NCBI GenBank assembly: GCA_017591395.1 | Contig: WEDG01005380.1 | Location: 124,001 to 188,000, forward strand | From: Schistocephalus solidus | Taxonomy: Eukaryota > Platyhelminthes > Cestoda > Diphyllobothriidea > Diphyllobothriidae | Length of the DNA stretch: 64,000 nucleotides | Direction of reading: 5' to 3' | In this document: positions 46,641 to 59,100 of the stretch, one piece after another | How the letters are laid out: every line of letters begins with the position of its first letter | How positions within the stretch are numbered: the first letter of the stretch is position 1 | The notes under the pieces: generated by a model | The model's input: the letters and a program-made list of their open reading frames with translations, nothing else | Databases searched by the model: none | Told to the model about the DNA's origin: nothing | Made by a program: the position numbers and the translations under genes

Positions 46641-47329
46641 TAACGGAAACATTGGAAAGTCGGAAGATTTGGTGACGGTGATGTGAAAAAAAATCATGTC
46701 AAACGAAGTTAAACAGCTTATATCAGTTTACTAATGTTTCGGGCCCGTCAGACTAAACGGTTTCGCCCCGGTGTTCTAACCGCTTTTGTAAGCAATACTC
46801 TGAGTAAAAGTGTCCCCTTCACTACTGCCACTACCCATCCTTGTTATCTATGGCCGCCAATGTCCATTAACATCTGAAGTTTGATGGGATGTTCGTTTAT
46901 TATCTTAGTGTCGCCTAAAATAGGACTGAAATTGCAGAGGATTAGTACCGACAAAAACGAGGGAGACGATAATGGAAATTTCTGGCTACTTAACCTTCAT
47001 CAGCCTGCCACACCGAACCCCGAGTTTGGAGCAGATGAGATTGGAACCTCGGATCTTCGGTCATTGGGTTCAACGCTTTACGGACCCGTTGTCTACTGGG
47101 TTGCGATCGCGAAAATTAATTAGCACAGTGAGGGTGTCTGCAAATCGGGTTATGGGACCTGCTCGTCCCGTTGTTCATTCGGACTCAATGTAGAATCCCC
47201 GCAGGCACTAGACAGATATTCTAGTTTATACATTGAAAAACCATGTCTTTTGTATTCTTTACTGTCCTATCGCTTACCGCCGCTCATGCTTATTTATAAG
47301 TTTTAATTCATCCCTATTATCGTTTTCAG

Positions 47330-47608
47330 GCCTGTGTGTAGCTTGCAGAAGTTCAATTACCTCTCAGTTATCGAATTAGCTCTGGCTGCCGCTGAAGTTC
47401 TGCAATCCGCACGCAACGCTGATGCCACCCGCGAAGTTACCGGCCCCCTTGTCGATTCGGGCAAGGGAGCGGTGAGTGTTGAGCACCTTCTCCGCAAGTA
47501 CGAAAACGCGTTAGCGTTGGCACACCTTGATGACGCCGCTGTTGACCTAACGGGCGATAGTCTGAAGCGGTGTCGGCCCATCCTCCTTAATGCCATTCAG
47601 GATGCCAC
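47330..47608 (+). CDS. SM-family (SCFD2-like) gene, exon 7
   Basis: The acceptor CGTTTTCAG and donor CAC|GTAAGT are strong; phase 2 in and out, 92 full codons. The first base completes a Thr codon with exon 6. The product starts PVCSLQKFNYLSVIELALAA and ends LKRCRPILLNAIQDA. Its composition (Ala/Leu/Glu-rich, GC-richer than flanks) is clearly coding. By eye CGLLQLGLATAQTLK of SCFD2 matches NYLSVIELALAAAEVLQ. It is the longest exon recognised in this gene. Confidence 0.7.
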
Positions 47609-48638
47609 GTAAGTAGATAGCGGCATCTCGTCCTTCTCGACTGCATACTTGTTCTTGCGGAATCCAGCCAAATATTTGAACGCTGTATTGGTTGCGTGTT
47701 CAAGCAAAGAAACTTCGCCGATTGGTTTGTTGCAGTAGTACTAAGGAAATCCCAAATATCTCTTTGAGGTGGCCTAATAAATGAAGTCAGATTTAGTCGA
47801 AAATGAATCCTTGCAACCCCCCTCGCAAGCCTTCCTGTAATTAGGGATTAGTTGTATGGTTGGGACCCTTAAAGGGAAGAAACTTTGCAGTTTTTAGTAC
47901 ATATGGAATTGCATTTAAGTCGTATGCTCTTTTTTATATTTTAATAAGGCGTCGAGCGGGACCGGGGTAATTCAACGATTAGGTAGTATAAAAGCGCGCG
48001 ATTTCACAGGAAAAATACTCACAGCCATTTAGTTAAAAAAAGGCCTTGGAACTTATCTGTCAAACCAGTAGGCTGCCAGGAAAACTGTATTGGCATCTCA
48101 AACAGAATACCATGATGTTGAAGCATGCGGACGTTACCAGAGTGGGGGAGGGGTGGGATACATGCGTATCTACCTATAAATTTATCGTCTTTTTACTCGG
48201 TTTCTCATTTGTTTTCGTAGCGATGATTTCCTTTTAATTCGATTTTTTAAATTTTAAATTAATCTTAGCCAACTTACCCACGTTGATGACGTCTTCCTTC
48301 TGATTTTCCGCCTAATTGGCCTTCTTCCTTGCATCGGTTGTGACCCCCGAGCCAAACAAAACTCGCCTCTTATTGAGGCGATAGATGTAAGCATGCTTCT
48401 CTATCCTGTGCGTTCGTTTTAGTATTTATCTCCTTTGTCACCCTCTTCGTTTGCTACTGCCGTACTATTTCAACGGTTATTCTGACAGAGTAACTAGAAC
48501 TTCCTTATATTGTATTCTCGGAAGCTCTGGATTCCTTCACTCGTCCACAATGCCACACCTGGCCTTTTTTCCTATAAATCGAGCTGAAAGTCTGGCATTC
48601 CTTGCATCAACTTAGTTTTTCTACGGGTTCTTTGCTAG

Positions 48639-48822
48639 GGCTGTAGTCGATAAGTTAACTATTGCAAGTTTTTTTTCGGATGAGCATTTGGCTTGTGCAT
48701 TCCCTTTTTTAACTGAAACCGACACCTTTTTTAATGGGGGAGGGGTTGCAAGGCGGAAACAGAATACAAGTAAGGAGCAAACTGACGTCAGTCTAAGGGA
48801 AGACTTATTTGCCCGTATCCGG
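48639..48822 (+). CDS. SM-family (SCFD2-like) gene, exon 8
   Basis: The acceptor is TTCTTTGCTAG; phase 2 in, phase 0 out at CGG|GTTTTC (a weak donor). The product is AVVDKLTIASFFSDEHLACA, then FPFLTETDTFFNGGG, then SLREDLFARIR. The segment FFSDEHLACAFPFLTETD aligns by eye with YSPEELLILLIYIYSVTGE, a hallmark SM helix. An alternative donor inside (ACAA|GTAAGG) is stronger but gives the wrong phase for exon 9. A missing exon between 8 and 9 is possible, since SCFD2 is about 40 residues longer here. Confidence 0.6.
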
Positions 48823-50252
48823 GTTTTCATTTGTTTCCTCTTGGCTCTGAAGTCCGATTTGCCGAGCCTGACTATCGTGTGCATTGAGATTTATGCCGAA
48901 ATTCAGTGGCGCAACCTGTTCTGCGATTTTGCGACTGCCCTCCTCTTGTTCCTAATAAAGTGATGTATGTGGTAAAGCTCGTTTCGTATTTGGAAATCGG
49001 TGAAGAATCACGAGTAAGTCATAAACTGACCACGATAAGTCCAGAGGGAAAGAGGCGCGGTTAAAAAAAACAATCGATCTTTTTCAAAGAGAAAACACGG
49101 AAAGGTAGGAAAAGTTATGCCCAATTTAATGCAAATGAATTTTTTCAAAGCATCGGAAATGTTTACAATGCAGTTTGTTACGTACACCTAATTTGTAACA
49201 AGGACGAGGGCCAAAAGTGAATTTCGGCCTGAAAAGAACATATTTTCCCCACACGTACTTCTGTGACAGGCTGATAAGATTTTCGGGCATCACATAAGAA
49301 AGTAGTATCGCTTGCCTTTAGGGCATTTTTGTTAACTTTGCCTAATTTCACGCCCTGCTCTATTATTCTGTTAATTCGATAGGTGTTTCTTGAACATGTT
49401 AGCATGGCTCTCAAGTGACTTAGGCGGCACCTTTCCAGTTTCTGAATTATGTATACTCAAAAAACGAACCCTTTGTACACCGTCTTCAAATACTCCTCGC
49501 TACCACTTTTGCTGGTAATTGTCACGCCATCTCACTTACGCTTTTATTATTTTTGCTCATAAATGACAGCGTAGTAAAACAAACATGTTCATTAAGGCAC
49601 AAAATTGAATATAGTTAGAAATAATCATTTTTGAAGCAGCTACTTCTGACACCTTCTTTGGGACAAGCGCTATATTAAATTTCTTGTCTCGCCTGATGTA
49701 CGCAGACAGAATAATTAGTTTTTAGGCACGCGAAAGCCTTTTACGCCCACTTCGCACCCTTAAATTCATGCTTGCTCATATAAAGTTCACAGATGAACGC
49801 AAGCACGGTATACGACATTAGTTACTATAAGAAAGCATTCGAGTATGAATAGCTGTTGTCACTGAAAGTGTCTTGCTGTTCACTAATAACGTAACTCAGA
49901 AACGCATTCTGCCCGCAAAGAAATTTTTACGCAGTGCACTAGATTGCTGTGTAAGAGCTCATATTCCCACTTTAACTCACACTCACCATTTGGATTGCGT
50001 CCATCATGCTTCACTTTCGCCACCTATCAGTTTTACATGTATGAAGCTTTGAGTATGTTTTTTGACGAGGACAACTCGAATGTTGGCAGTGTATCACGTT
50101 ACTTCTGCGTTTTAGTGTATCTAGTAGCTTCCTGTGTGAGGCAATGAGAGCATATGTGAGCTCATTATTCTAGGAACGTATACTTTTGATGTTCCACTTT
50201 CTATCTTAAAAATTCATTTGGACTACCTTACTCTTTATTACTTTTATTCTAG

Positions 50253-50313
50253 CGGATAATCAGCATCGGAGTTTCTAAACGAAATCCGGATGCTACTAGC
50301 CATGGGTTAAAAG
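50253..50313 (+). CDS. SM-family (SCFD2-like) gene, exon 9 (61 nt)
   Basis: A short exon with excellent sites: acceptor TTTTATTCTAG and donor AAAG|GTAAGT. Only one frame is open, phase 0 in and phase 1 out: RIISIGVSKRNPDATSHGLK. It links exon 8 to exon 10 without breaking the frame. There is no specific motif, so its assignment rests on splice sites and phase. Confidence 0.5.
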
Positions 50314-51151
50314 GTAAGTAGTCTTCAGTTGCAAAGACAGAGGGCAAATTTCTTGTCTCTACCTTTCCGTCGGTTACCACGGTACCAGTTTCTCTGTCAT
50401 TGTGCCACAAGCCAGTAGTACTCATTCGGTGTTCTTGCTTTGCTGCTGTGCCTGCTAATTAAAAATATATAGCACTTTTGGATTTTCAACAAACCATGTT
50501 TCGAGGACCTCCCTTTTGTTGCCGGACCCTGCTTTCTTTCACCTCTCTCTATCTCTCTCCCACCCAAATTTCTTTTAATAGTATGAACCATCCATTGCCA
50601 TACACAGAAACCATTTGCTTCTTCCGAATTCAAGGACGTTCTCGAAGAGTTGTTTTTTAACATATCTTGCTACTGTTCTCATAGGCTTGCCACTGCACTG
50701 GAATAATTGCCTTTTGGCTTTCTTTTTTTCATTCGGCTCGTTTGTTTCTATTCTTTTTCCCTTTCTTCCTTGTTATGATCTGAACGGCTGTTTTCTGTCA
50801 TGGTGCATAGAAAAATCGCCGTAGACCGATCCAACTTCAGGTTCCTATCTACTAATGGCATCCAAGCCGCAACCTGACTCCTTTTTCCCTCTACGATTTC
50901 AGTTGTGATTTACGATGTCAGAAAGTATTTGTACAACGAAAGAATGTATTATATTTTTTTTAGGCGGTCTCCTCTTGAATCGAGCTTTGCCTAACTCGAT
51001 GGGGACATCCTTTTTGTCCGCCGTCCACCGTAGACACCTACTTCCGGCCTTTAGGTAGGAACACCGAGGACGCCACCGATCCTCTATTTGGAACTCATAC
51101 GTTTATTTGCAATGCTTTGTCTTATCTCTCTTCACATTTTTTTGTGCAGAG

Positions 51152-51317
51152 ACAATGTCAAAAACGTTGGCTTCCCTCAGGTAATCTCTCCTGTCGTTCA
51201 GATGTTTTCGGACTTTGTGGCTGCTCGTCTTGATCCCAGTTCTGCAAGTGCTGCTCTTCAATCTCTGCACCACTGGCCACTCCCGACACCTGGGACGACC
51301 TTCCTTTCGGAAATGGG
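51152..51317 (+). CDS. SM-family (SCFD2-like) gene, exon 10
   Basis: The acceptor is TTTTTTTGTGCAGAG. Using the second AG gives phase 1, which fits exon 9; using the first gives phase 2. The frame reads NVKNVGFPQVISPVVQMFSD, then FVAARLDPSSASAALQSL, and ends LSEMG at ATGGG|GTTTGT, phase 2. It corresponds by eye to SYKPLLKQVVEEIFHPERPD and what follows in SCFD2. The donor lacks the usual A at position +3 and is the weak point. Confidence 0.5.
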
Positions 51318-51639
51318 GTTTGTCAGTATTCAGTTGCACTGGCATTGCTATTGTATGTGACGTCAAACGTCTGCCTCGCGTAAGCAGCCACTGCGGGCTT
51401 GCCTGATACCTTCCTTGGCGAATTCAGGTTCCGCGGATCAGCCAAGCGTACGGGGTAGTTGTAATACGCACTCGTACCCTTCTTTCGCCTACAACAGGCT
51501 GCTAACGATGTTGTCCTCTCGATCGCTGCCTACGGGTGCCTGCTCGTACTTATGTTTCGTGGTTTTACTCTCCGGCCGCGTTAATAAAGTGGGTCGTGCC
51601 GGTACGCGGGCGCATGTCTTATGCGGACTTGTATGTGCG

Positions 51640-51712
51640 TGCCTACTACTACTACTACCACCACTACTACTACTACTACCACCACTACTACTACTACTAC
51701 TGCTATTACTTT
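51640..51712 (+). repeat. Imperfect (CTA)n / (CAC)n microsatellite
   Basis: Tandem CTA/TAC units with interspersed CAC triplets produce a run of Tyr codons in one frame. It is a simple repeat within intron 10 of the SM-family gene, not a protein. Confidence 0.85.
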
Positions 51713-52956
51713 ACTATCACTGCAGTCCACCCTCACGCCGGCTTGGCATCTGATCATTTGAGGTTGTAATTAATCAGATAGATTGCCAGTGACTTGTTAC
51801 CACCGTCGGTTATTGGCAGGGCACTTGAAAATGCTCCCATAACTTAAAAGCCACCGAGTGACTCTATTATTGGGTAAAGTCCTTCGTTTGTAGGCAATTC
51901 GTTTTATCGCTAAGGGGTGGAGAGATTCCAGAATTTCAATACCTTCGAAATTAGGACATATGCACTTTTTTGGTCCCTAAGAAAATCTTATCTGTCTTAT
52001 TGCTTTACCATGTAACTTATCTCTTTATCATTGGTAACCTAGGTAACGAACGCACCCTGTGAAATGAAAAAAACTCGTCAAGTTGTGCGTACGCTTGTCC
52101 TGGTTAAAGCACTGTCATCAGTAATTTTGAGTTCAGTGAATATCCATCTTCAGACGGCCCTATAATGATCCTATTGCTTTTTAAGTTCTCGCTCTGTCAT
52201 TGACCACAGACATCACTATACAGAACAGCCATTTAAACGGGTTATTCCCTAGAAGATGATGCCTGCCTGTTAACTTTATTGCCAACTATTCAGCTTGCCC
52301 AAGGATGAAGGGCACATGATCGACTGTAAGCAACGGTTGACTGAAAAAAGTGGGATCTTGGGACTGACACATACGCAGTCGCGCACCAGGCCCAGCAGTT
52401 CTACCAGAGCGTGTAGGGCTGAAACCGACTATAGATGGTGAACTGCCAGTAAATGTTTGTTCGCCAACTCTACCTTACCGCTGGATCCTTGATTCAAAGT
52501 GCCTGAGTATAAAACCTTCAAAAACCAATCTTCTCTGCAGTTGGGGTCCCGCTCGTACTCTAACTTCCTGAGAAACCTCCTTAAGGTGTCCGCATACCGC
52601 AGCATAATGTGTGCTATGGCGTCCGAAAGGAGCCGACGCACTGCAACGCAGTTGTGGGCGATTATCACACAAGCTGAACTACTCAATAGGAAAAGGGTCC
52701 CCGGCATTGGATATCAGAAAATGCTACTGTTTCTCGCTCCTGGTACCCACTGCGTAGTTTTCAGTGGTATTGGCGGCTTGTATTCAGTCCGGATCCAAGA
52801 TTTTGGCTTACAGTCAGCCCGGATTCAACGGATTACTTTCTCGTGCATTCTATCACAATGACCTCCCAACTCATCTGATATACACGATATGGCGAGCGTC
52901 CTCTCAGACTGGACGATCAAGTATTTTTTGCCGGGCTGCAAATCAGTGACCCGCTA
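51713..52956. other. Intron sequence, no repeat recognised
   Basis: Open frames at 52499-52861 have no known motif and no phase-compatible splice sites that I could find. Confidence 0.35.
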
Positions 52957-53390
52957 GTGTGTGTAGGACTAAACGAACCCTTTATCCACATTCCTATCGA
53001 ATTCGTCAAAGACCGAATGTCAGCTGCTGGACAGCGTTCTACTTGCAGCTGCAAGAACTGGTTCACAAACTCCCAGCTCGTTTCTCGATGTGATGATGGT
53101 GTAAAACTGCTGAGCTTTGCCAACAAAAACCGAATGTTCGTCAGTAAAACTTGCCCTACCTGTATCGTGGCAAAAACGCGCTGACAGAAAATTCCAACGA
53201 CGGTCGTTCACCCAGCCAGCTCCGGATTTAGTAGCTGTAGTCATGATAGTAGTTGGATGTCATGTGTCCGTACCGGCAACCGGCCTGCGTTTCGGATAAT
53301 ATTCTCGTCCACATCCACCCGGCGGTTCAACTCTGAATCGCGGCCAAAAGGCTTCGCAAAGGACGCCTTGATCTCCTGAAATTATGATAG
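52957..53390 (+). pseudogene. Possible RTE-type endonuclease fragment
   Basis: The frame contains CDDGVKLLSFANKNRMFVSK, which fits the RTE endonuclease block xCDNGxRLLxFAxxNRLxxxNT that follows the GDFN motif. The downstream frames are broken and give no clear SDH end. The match is short, so the call is tentative. It lies in sense orientation within intron 10 of the SM-family gene. Confidence 0.35.
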
Positions 53391-54417
53391 ATTAGTACAG
53401 TACAGACTTTGAACACAGGAATCAGCTGCCGTAATGACTTGCGCAGCGTTCTAACCTTGCAATTTTATGCCGAGACCTATGCAAGACCCATCTTGAAATG
53501 ATGGTCTCTTTCAACTCTAAAGAATGAAAGACCATCTAATTAGAAGGCCTCAAGAACTATCGGACCGTGGTAGCAATATTCATACAGCGGGCCATAGACG
53601 TCATTGGCGCTCGAAAATGCTTTTAACTCATTTGTCAGCAGAGCCTTGTATGCTGATTATTCCGTTGAATGCAGGTGATAACATGAGCCCATTGAGTGCC
53701 TTCTGAGTTTCTACGGCCAGCCCATCATTTCGTTCTCGGCAGCAAAGTTTTATCCTTCATCAGCTCGCACGCAGTGTCGTGTGACCTTCTGCCCGGAAGA
53801 AAATCCTGGGCTCAAAACTTGATCCGACACCCGAATAGGATGAAATCCACGCTTACGTTCATTAATTTTGCGGCATCTCAAGCGACCCAGATACATGGGA
53901 TAATCGAGCAAACATTGGGAGATGAGCTCGTTCCTTATGCCCGTGGGCGGGTTCTCCTTGTGCCCATCGTCAAGAGGAGAGATAAAATCAAAGAGAGGTC
54001 GTGCGCGGTTTTGTCTTTTTTGAATTTGCATCAGACCGCCTGTGGACTGATTTCGACTATGCTGACGATAAAGCACCACTATCTCTCTTATGTGATGACC
54101 TTTCATGTGTAGCCTGGGGCTAAAGAGATAACTAAATCAGTCGTGTTGCTCATAGGCGGTGCGGAAACCAACATATTCTTTAACTGCATCCGTGACTAGT
54201 AGAAGACTTCCCTAGGAAGTAATCTCTGTCAGCTTGAAGTAGTCGAGCGTTTCCAATAATTCACAGGCAATTTGCGCCCAAGGAGAGACATAGTCAAGAC
54301 AACGTCATAGCTCAGTTTGCAGTCTTGCTACCCGCCGACCATGGACGCCCATCTCCAGGCAGTCATCGGCGGTCACGTCTCTCCATGCGTATATCTTTAC
54401 GTTTTATTCATTTCTAG

Positions 54418-54571
54418 AAAATGGATAGGCATGGGCAGCCAGTTGAAAATTCCCCCTTTTTCTACGGACTTGGTAGTGCTTGTTGTCGGAGGAACTATCA
54501 CTTGGTCACTGGCCCGAGAGATTGTTTTTGCTGCATCGAAAGGAAGCTCGGATCACAAAGCGCCACTGGAG
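54418..54571 (+). CDS. SM-family (SCFD2-like) gene, exon 11 (VVGG motif)
   Basis: The acceptor is TTCATTTCTAG; phase 2 in, phase 0 out at GAG|GTATTT. It encodes KWIGMGSQLKIPPFSTDLVV, then LVVGGTITWSLAREIVFAA. The segment VVLVVGGTITWSLAREI is the C-terminal SM signature (hhhFVVGGVTxSExR in Munc18, Sly1, Vps45 and SCFD2). SM proteins clamp SNARE complexes to drive membrane fusion. This exon is the strongest evidence for the family. SCFD2 reads LLILFVVGGVTVSEVKMV at this place. Confidence 0.75.
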
Positions 54572-55201
54572 GTATTTGTGTTGCTTGGCTAGCTTTCTTG
54601 ATGCAGTCTACTTATTTCACCTTTTACGCCCAATTTTCTGGTCCTTTGTGCAACTTATTAACAGGGGCACCCACCGTTCTTTTTGCCGTAACTCTGGACT
54701 TGGCACTTCTCTTTAGTTATCTGGGTGCGCATTATGCTCTCCTGAGGGTTTCGCTCATCAGCGGAGATTCACAAATTCTACTGTAGTTTTTTGATTTCCG
54801 TTTACCTCCTGTTTTCAAAAAATGCGTGCGCTTACTACTGTACATCTCAAAGAAGCTCATGATAAACTTTATAGAACTGCCACTAGAGTGGCTTTTTATC
54901 TGACTTGAGTAATACACCAACATCTATTTAATTTCTGTTTTTTGCGTATTCATTTTCAGCCAGGGTGAACTGTCTATACTATAGCTTTTTTGTGCATTCT
55001 GAATTTCCTCTTCTTATCTTCGTCCTCCGCAGACCAAGCTTTCTATTTGAATATTGCGCAGTCAGCTTAGTTAATGCAGCTTCCTCTTATCAGGGGGAAC
55101 TGAATACATGTTCTCTGCGATCTCCTTTTCCATTTCTTTTTCATAAAGATTTTCACACGTACATTTCTTCATTAACACTGTGTATTCTTCTGACTTCACA
55201 G

Positions 55202-55288
55202 GTCTTAATAATCTGTGACTCCTTCTTGACTGGAAAAGAGGCAATTACTGAAATTCTGGAAGTGCTGCCCGAGTCGAGTGACTCTTGA
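55202..55288 (+). CDS. SM-family (SCFD2-like) gene, last exon
   Basis: The acceptor TGACTTCACAG is followed by 28 codons and a TGA; phase 0 fits exon 11. The product VLIICDSFLTGKEAITEILE, then VLPESSDS is the final beta strand and helix of the Sec1 fold. In other members this reads VIIGSTHxLxPxxFLxDL; in SCFD2, VIVLSTRLLKPLNIPELL. Its length after the VVGG motif agrees with the family, so the C-terminus is complete. No polyadenylation signal was assigned. Confidence 0.75.
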   Translation, partial: VLIICDSFLTGKEAITEILEVLPESSDS

Positions 55289-56200
55289 TACGGCATCGGT
55301 CTACTGACATCTTAATCGAATTCATTGGGAAAACCGTTCACCGGAAACCGTTATTTACCTTCCTTATTTCCTTATAAGGTTACTTTCTTTTGGAATGCGG
55401 CTAAATTTCTTGATATGACACTGTTATTTCTAAATATATTTTGCTTACTGAATGTATTAATTTATACTTTATTGGGCTTTGATAATACCTCATCTAGTCC
55501 TCTTGGACGCTGTTGTGCACGGAACTTTTCCAAGTGTGATTTTCTGTTGTTGCCACTGTCTTTTGGAATTTTGAGGACCGAATTTCAACAGTTAACCCAG
55601 CCCCGGTGAGCGCTGACGAACTATGTTGGACCACGCCTTTAGATGCCTGTCACGTTATCCATTCATGTTGGGAAATGACGGCTTTTAACTTGAGCACGGC
55701 AACTGAACTCTTGTAGTGGGTCGTGGGCAATGTACCCAGATCACTTCAATCTGCGATCTTGGATGGCTGGCGCAGCGAGTGAGAACTCTCTCCTTTGGGA
55801 CGGGGCATGTTATTCTATTCTCCTCGCTGAGGGAGGGTGCATTCGTAGTATACACTGAAAATCGCAAAAACTGCCCAGTATAAACAAATGATCGGGGACA
55901 ACTCAAAAGCCATGTCCAAAACTGGAAAATAACTGCCAATTTCCCAAGTTATATCGGAGAACCGAAAGCGGATTTTCGACGTTATTAATTTTTTATTATT
56001 AAAGTAAGCCTGCTTTGGACACTCCAGAGATAATATATCCAAAACACTTTTTTTACCTGCGAGGGAAGTATTCGTGGTGGTAGCCAAATGCAGTAGATAG
56101 GCAATGATGGGGAATACGGATCAAATGATGAAGGATGACGTTTCTTATTGCTTTCCGATGCTGATATTTAGGAAAGTACAATGCGGATTGGGGTACTTAG
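55289..56200. other. 3' flank of the SM-family gene, no gene recognised
   Basis: Probable 3' UTR and intergenic DNA. Short frames such as 55325-55609 lack motifs. Confidence 0.4.
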
Positions 56201-56229
56201 CTAAAAATAGTGACGTGGTAGCTCCGTCG

Positions 56230-56660
56230 CAGTTATTTCCACCGAAGCATGGTGTGGAAGCCGAGGACGCGAGTTTTTTTCTACGATCTCGTATGTCAGG
56301 GATCCCTTCCGAGCACTTCATCTTCAGTATTATGCCGATGCGGTCAAGGTGAACATAGCTGTGCCTCCTCTATTGACCCACATAAACGCTCCTCGTCTCC
56401 GTCATGTGCAGGAGATTTGTCAGGGAACATCCTCAGTTTTGTGTTGCATAGAATGCTGTGAACATTTCTGACGGGTTGCTTAAGCCAGCCTAAGGCTGGA
56501 CTAGCCTTGGAGATTCCGTGCGCGATTTCTCGTCCGTCTTGCTCCCCCGAGGTACGTGAATTTCTACACTGCCGTGCAGTGAGGTCAACTAATATGGATA
56601 TGTGTTTGTTGTAGTCGGCATTTGGTACTGGTTGGAGCATGATCACTGTCCTATCAAGGA
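56230..56660 (-). pseudogene. RTE-type LINE RT C-terminal fragment
   Basis: The minus-strand frame at 56344-56646 reads MLQPVPNADYNKHISILVD, then GISKASPALGWLKQPVRN, then ILCNTKLRMF. This fits the RTE block after the catalytic ADD site (MHQPPPNAxYxxxxIxVxG ... RISKASxAFGRLQ ... LNTKLKMYKAV). Frameshifts separate the middle part. It is a piece of the same family as 46.2 and 59.5 kb, in inverted orientation. Confidence 0.65.
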
Positions 56661-59100
56661 TAATTTAGGTTAGTCGTATATTTGACCGGGTTAGGTTTAT
56701 GTATTGAAAAAGACAACGCGTTGAGGAATCTATGCTTTCTATGAACCATTTTTTCAAACTCCATACCCCATTCTTTTGTATGACCAGTGGATATCGGTGG
56801 GAGATACAAAGCATACCGACGAAGATCTGGTACGGATTGCTTATAAAGCCCCCCCCGGCGGGACATAGAAACAGGAATCGCCCGTGATACCGGTGGCTTT
56901 GAGCTAAATATTAGGGAAATTAGGGTTAAGGTTCGGGTTAGGAGGCGTAATATTTAGCATTCCTGGACTTAAGTGCAAGGCCACCTGTTACCTGGGGGTG
57001 GAGGCGTGCGTGTTCCAGTTTGCCGCCCGGGTAGACCATATGAGCAATTAAAAACTAAGGACTTAAACGGAATTATCTGCTGGTCAACTTTCAACCTCGC
57101 AGGTAGGCCCGATCCAGCTCTGAATGTGCTCTATTTTATATTCTGGGAACTTTCAGTACCTATCGGCAAGTGCATAGTCAAGGTCCTGATGTTATACTAT
57201 GGTGAATTTTAATGCCAAGGCAGGCTAACACAGGTCCGTCCGGCCTGTGCGAATTACTCGTGCTCGAGAGTGGAGCTTTCCACTTCCCTGGTAATCATCA
57301 AGTATTCTCGCTCGCAGATATTACGATTTTTGCACCAACAGCCACTCAATGCCATTCCACGGGTCTCAGCGGCTCCCACGACCCTGTTCAAATGGAGTTT
57401 ACAGCACTGAAACTTAGATGATTTGCTGCTTGCTTTCTTTGACCGTGCAAACTCCGCTTAAAATTTCACAGCGCTCTCTGTTGCACGGATCATTTTGTCC
57501 ACCTCTTGATGCCTTTCTCCTTCGTATTAGATGGCAAACTCGTTAAGTTGCTATCCTGCCTCTGACACACCCCGAATTAAATTTCTCTCTGTCCTATGTA
57601 GTTCCATATGCCGGAGGAGAGTTCTCCAAGAAAACTCCGTCTTTCTTTTTTCGGTCTTTTCGTCAATCACATGTTTGACCTTCTGCAGAGTGGCAAGCCT
57701 TTGGTATATGTTTATGGCTCAAAAATAGTCTATGGACAGTATGTAGTAGAACGCGAAATCATTTTCTGATGCAAAAAGACTGTTTACAAGCTTTTGTCTA
57801 GTACTGTAGCATATGTTAGGTTTCTGTTTCTTGGTCTAACCACTGGATTATTGTTGTCGATGACAGTGATCTGTACCAAAATGGCTCTAACGTCTTTCAG
57901 CCAGCAGTTGCTAAGGGGCTGGGCGTGTCCCACCAAGCAGGTGATGTACCACTCCCAGATGACGTTTCGCTGTTCGCAGCCTTTTTCTCGTTTCATTTGA
58001 TCGAGACTTGGGCTGATTTGTTTTCCTATGCGGACTCGTATGTGTTAGCAGCCGGATGGAAGTTGAGTTTCGAGGAAAAGGTTATCCATCAGATTGACAA
58101 GCGATAGACCACTATTCCGTAACGCTTAACCTGTCTGCTTACTTTTCTACACGACTCTAGACTTGATCAGTTGTTCTCCTTATACATCCTAGTTAGCATT
58201 ATTTAAGTGATTTTTAGTTTAGGTGTTTTCGGATAACATAATTGGCGGTGAAAATTAATTAGTTTTTTTAGTAAATATTAATTTGTAAACCCAACTATAC
58301 CTTATTTTTTTTAACGATATTCATTTCTTTAATACAGTAGATCTTTAGGGGGCGCTGGGTGAGTGAAAATTGCCTTGCATAGTTTTTGTGAAACTCACGA
58401 AATTTCATAAGTCATCATATCCACTGTATCGTGGACATACCCGAAATTTCAGACATCGTGTTACTTCTGCTTTTTATCTATTACACGTACTGTTAAGCGC
58501 TTTGTCTTGTTTTCTGTAATTGTAAGGTCTGATTGTAAAAATCAGCCTAGGAACGAAATAATTTGTCAGAATTTAGATATGATTGAGGCAATAAAAGACT
58601 AAAATTGTGCTGCGCAACTAACTCCGTTTTCTCCTATTTTGCTTCATTACTTCCAATAAAAGCCTGTCAAGGGTTTAGTTGACTAGGCCAGGGTTGCTTA
58701 ATATACTCATCCATGGACGCATACATTTTGTTGTACGGTTATTGTGTCTGGTCGCAACCACCTGCGCTGGAGCCTGTTCGAAGGTAGCAGAGGGGGACTG
58801 GACAGCAGGGTTTTTTGGTTTTTGAACAGTTTTATGTTTCATGTAAGCTATCTGCGCCATTTGTGCGCCGTGAGACACTGGTTTCATTCCCCCTGCTCTA
58901 TATTAGGATCGCAATCAAAAGCTATCAGGTTTTGTATCCACTTATATTGTCTTTCACAGCAAAATATTTCTCAAGTTTCACTTCCCCTCGTTTGTCCCGC
59001 CGTCAACGGACTAATGATTTTCGTTTTTAAACGCCTTGTATGCCTGCTATCTGGTAAAATCGTCAGCCAGCCTGTAGGGGTGTCGAGTTAGAGGGTACAT
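56661..59100. other. No gene recognised; telomere-like motif at 56911-56942
   Basis: This stretch carries TTAGGGAAATTAGGGTTAAGG plus GGGTTAGG, a degenerate short run of the animal telomere repeat. Open frames up to 115 codons (58744-59091) have no recognisable domain. Confidence 0.4.

Noticed and set aside
41541..47608. Exons 6 and 7 as part of an IQGAP- or vinculin-like helical protein.
   Set aside because: The helical Ala/Leu-rich text allowed it, but phase-consistent joining to the VVGG-motif exons and the by-eye SCFD2 match make the SM family more likely.
51415..51769. Two long frames with poly-Leu or poly-Tyr runs.
   Set aside because: They are translations of the CTA/CAC microsatellite; no exon signals accompany them.
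53696..54112. A 138-codon plus-strand frame and a 118-codon antisense frame.
   Set aside because: Neither has a known motif or codon pattern distinct from the flanks, and neither joins the SM gene in phase.
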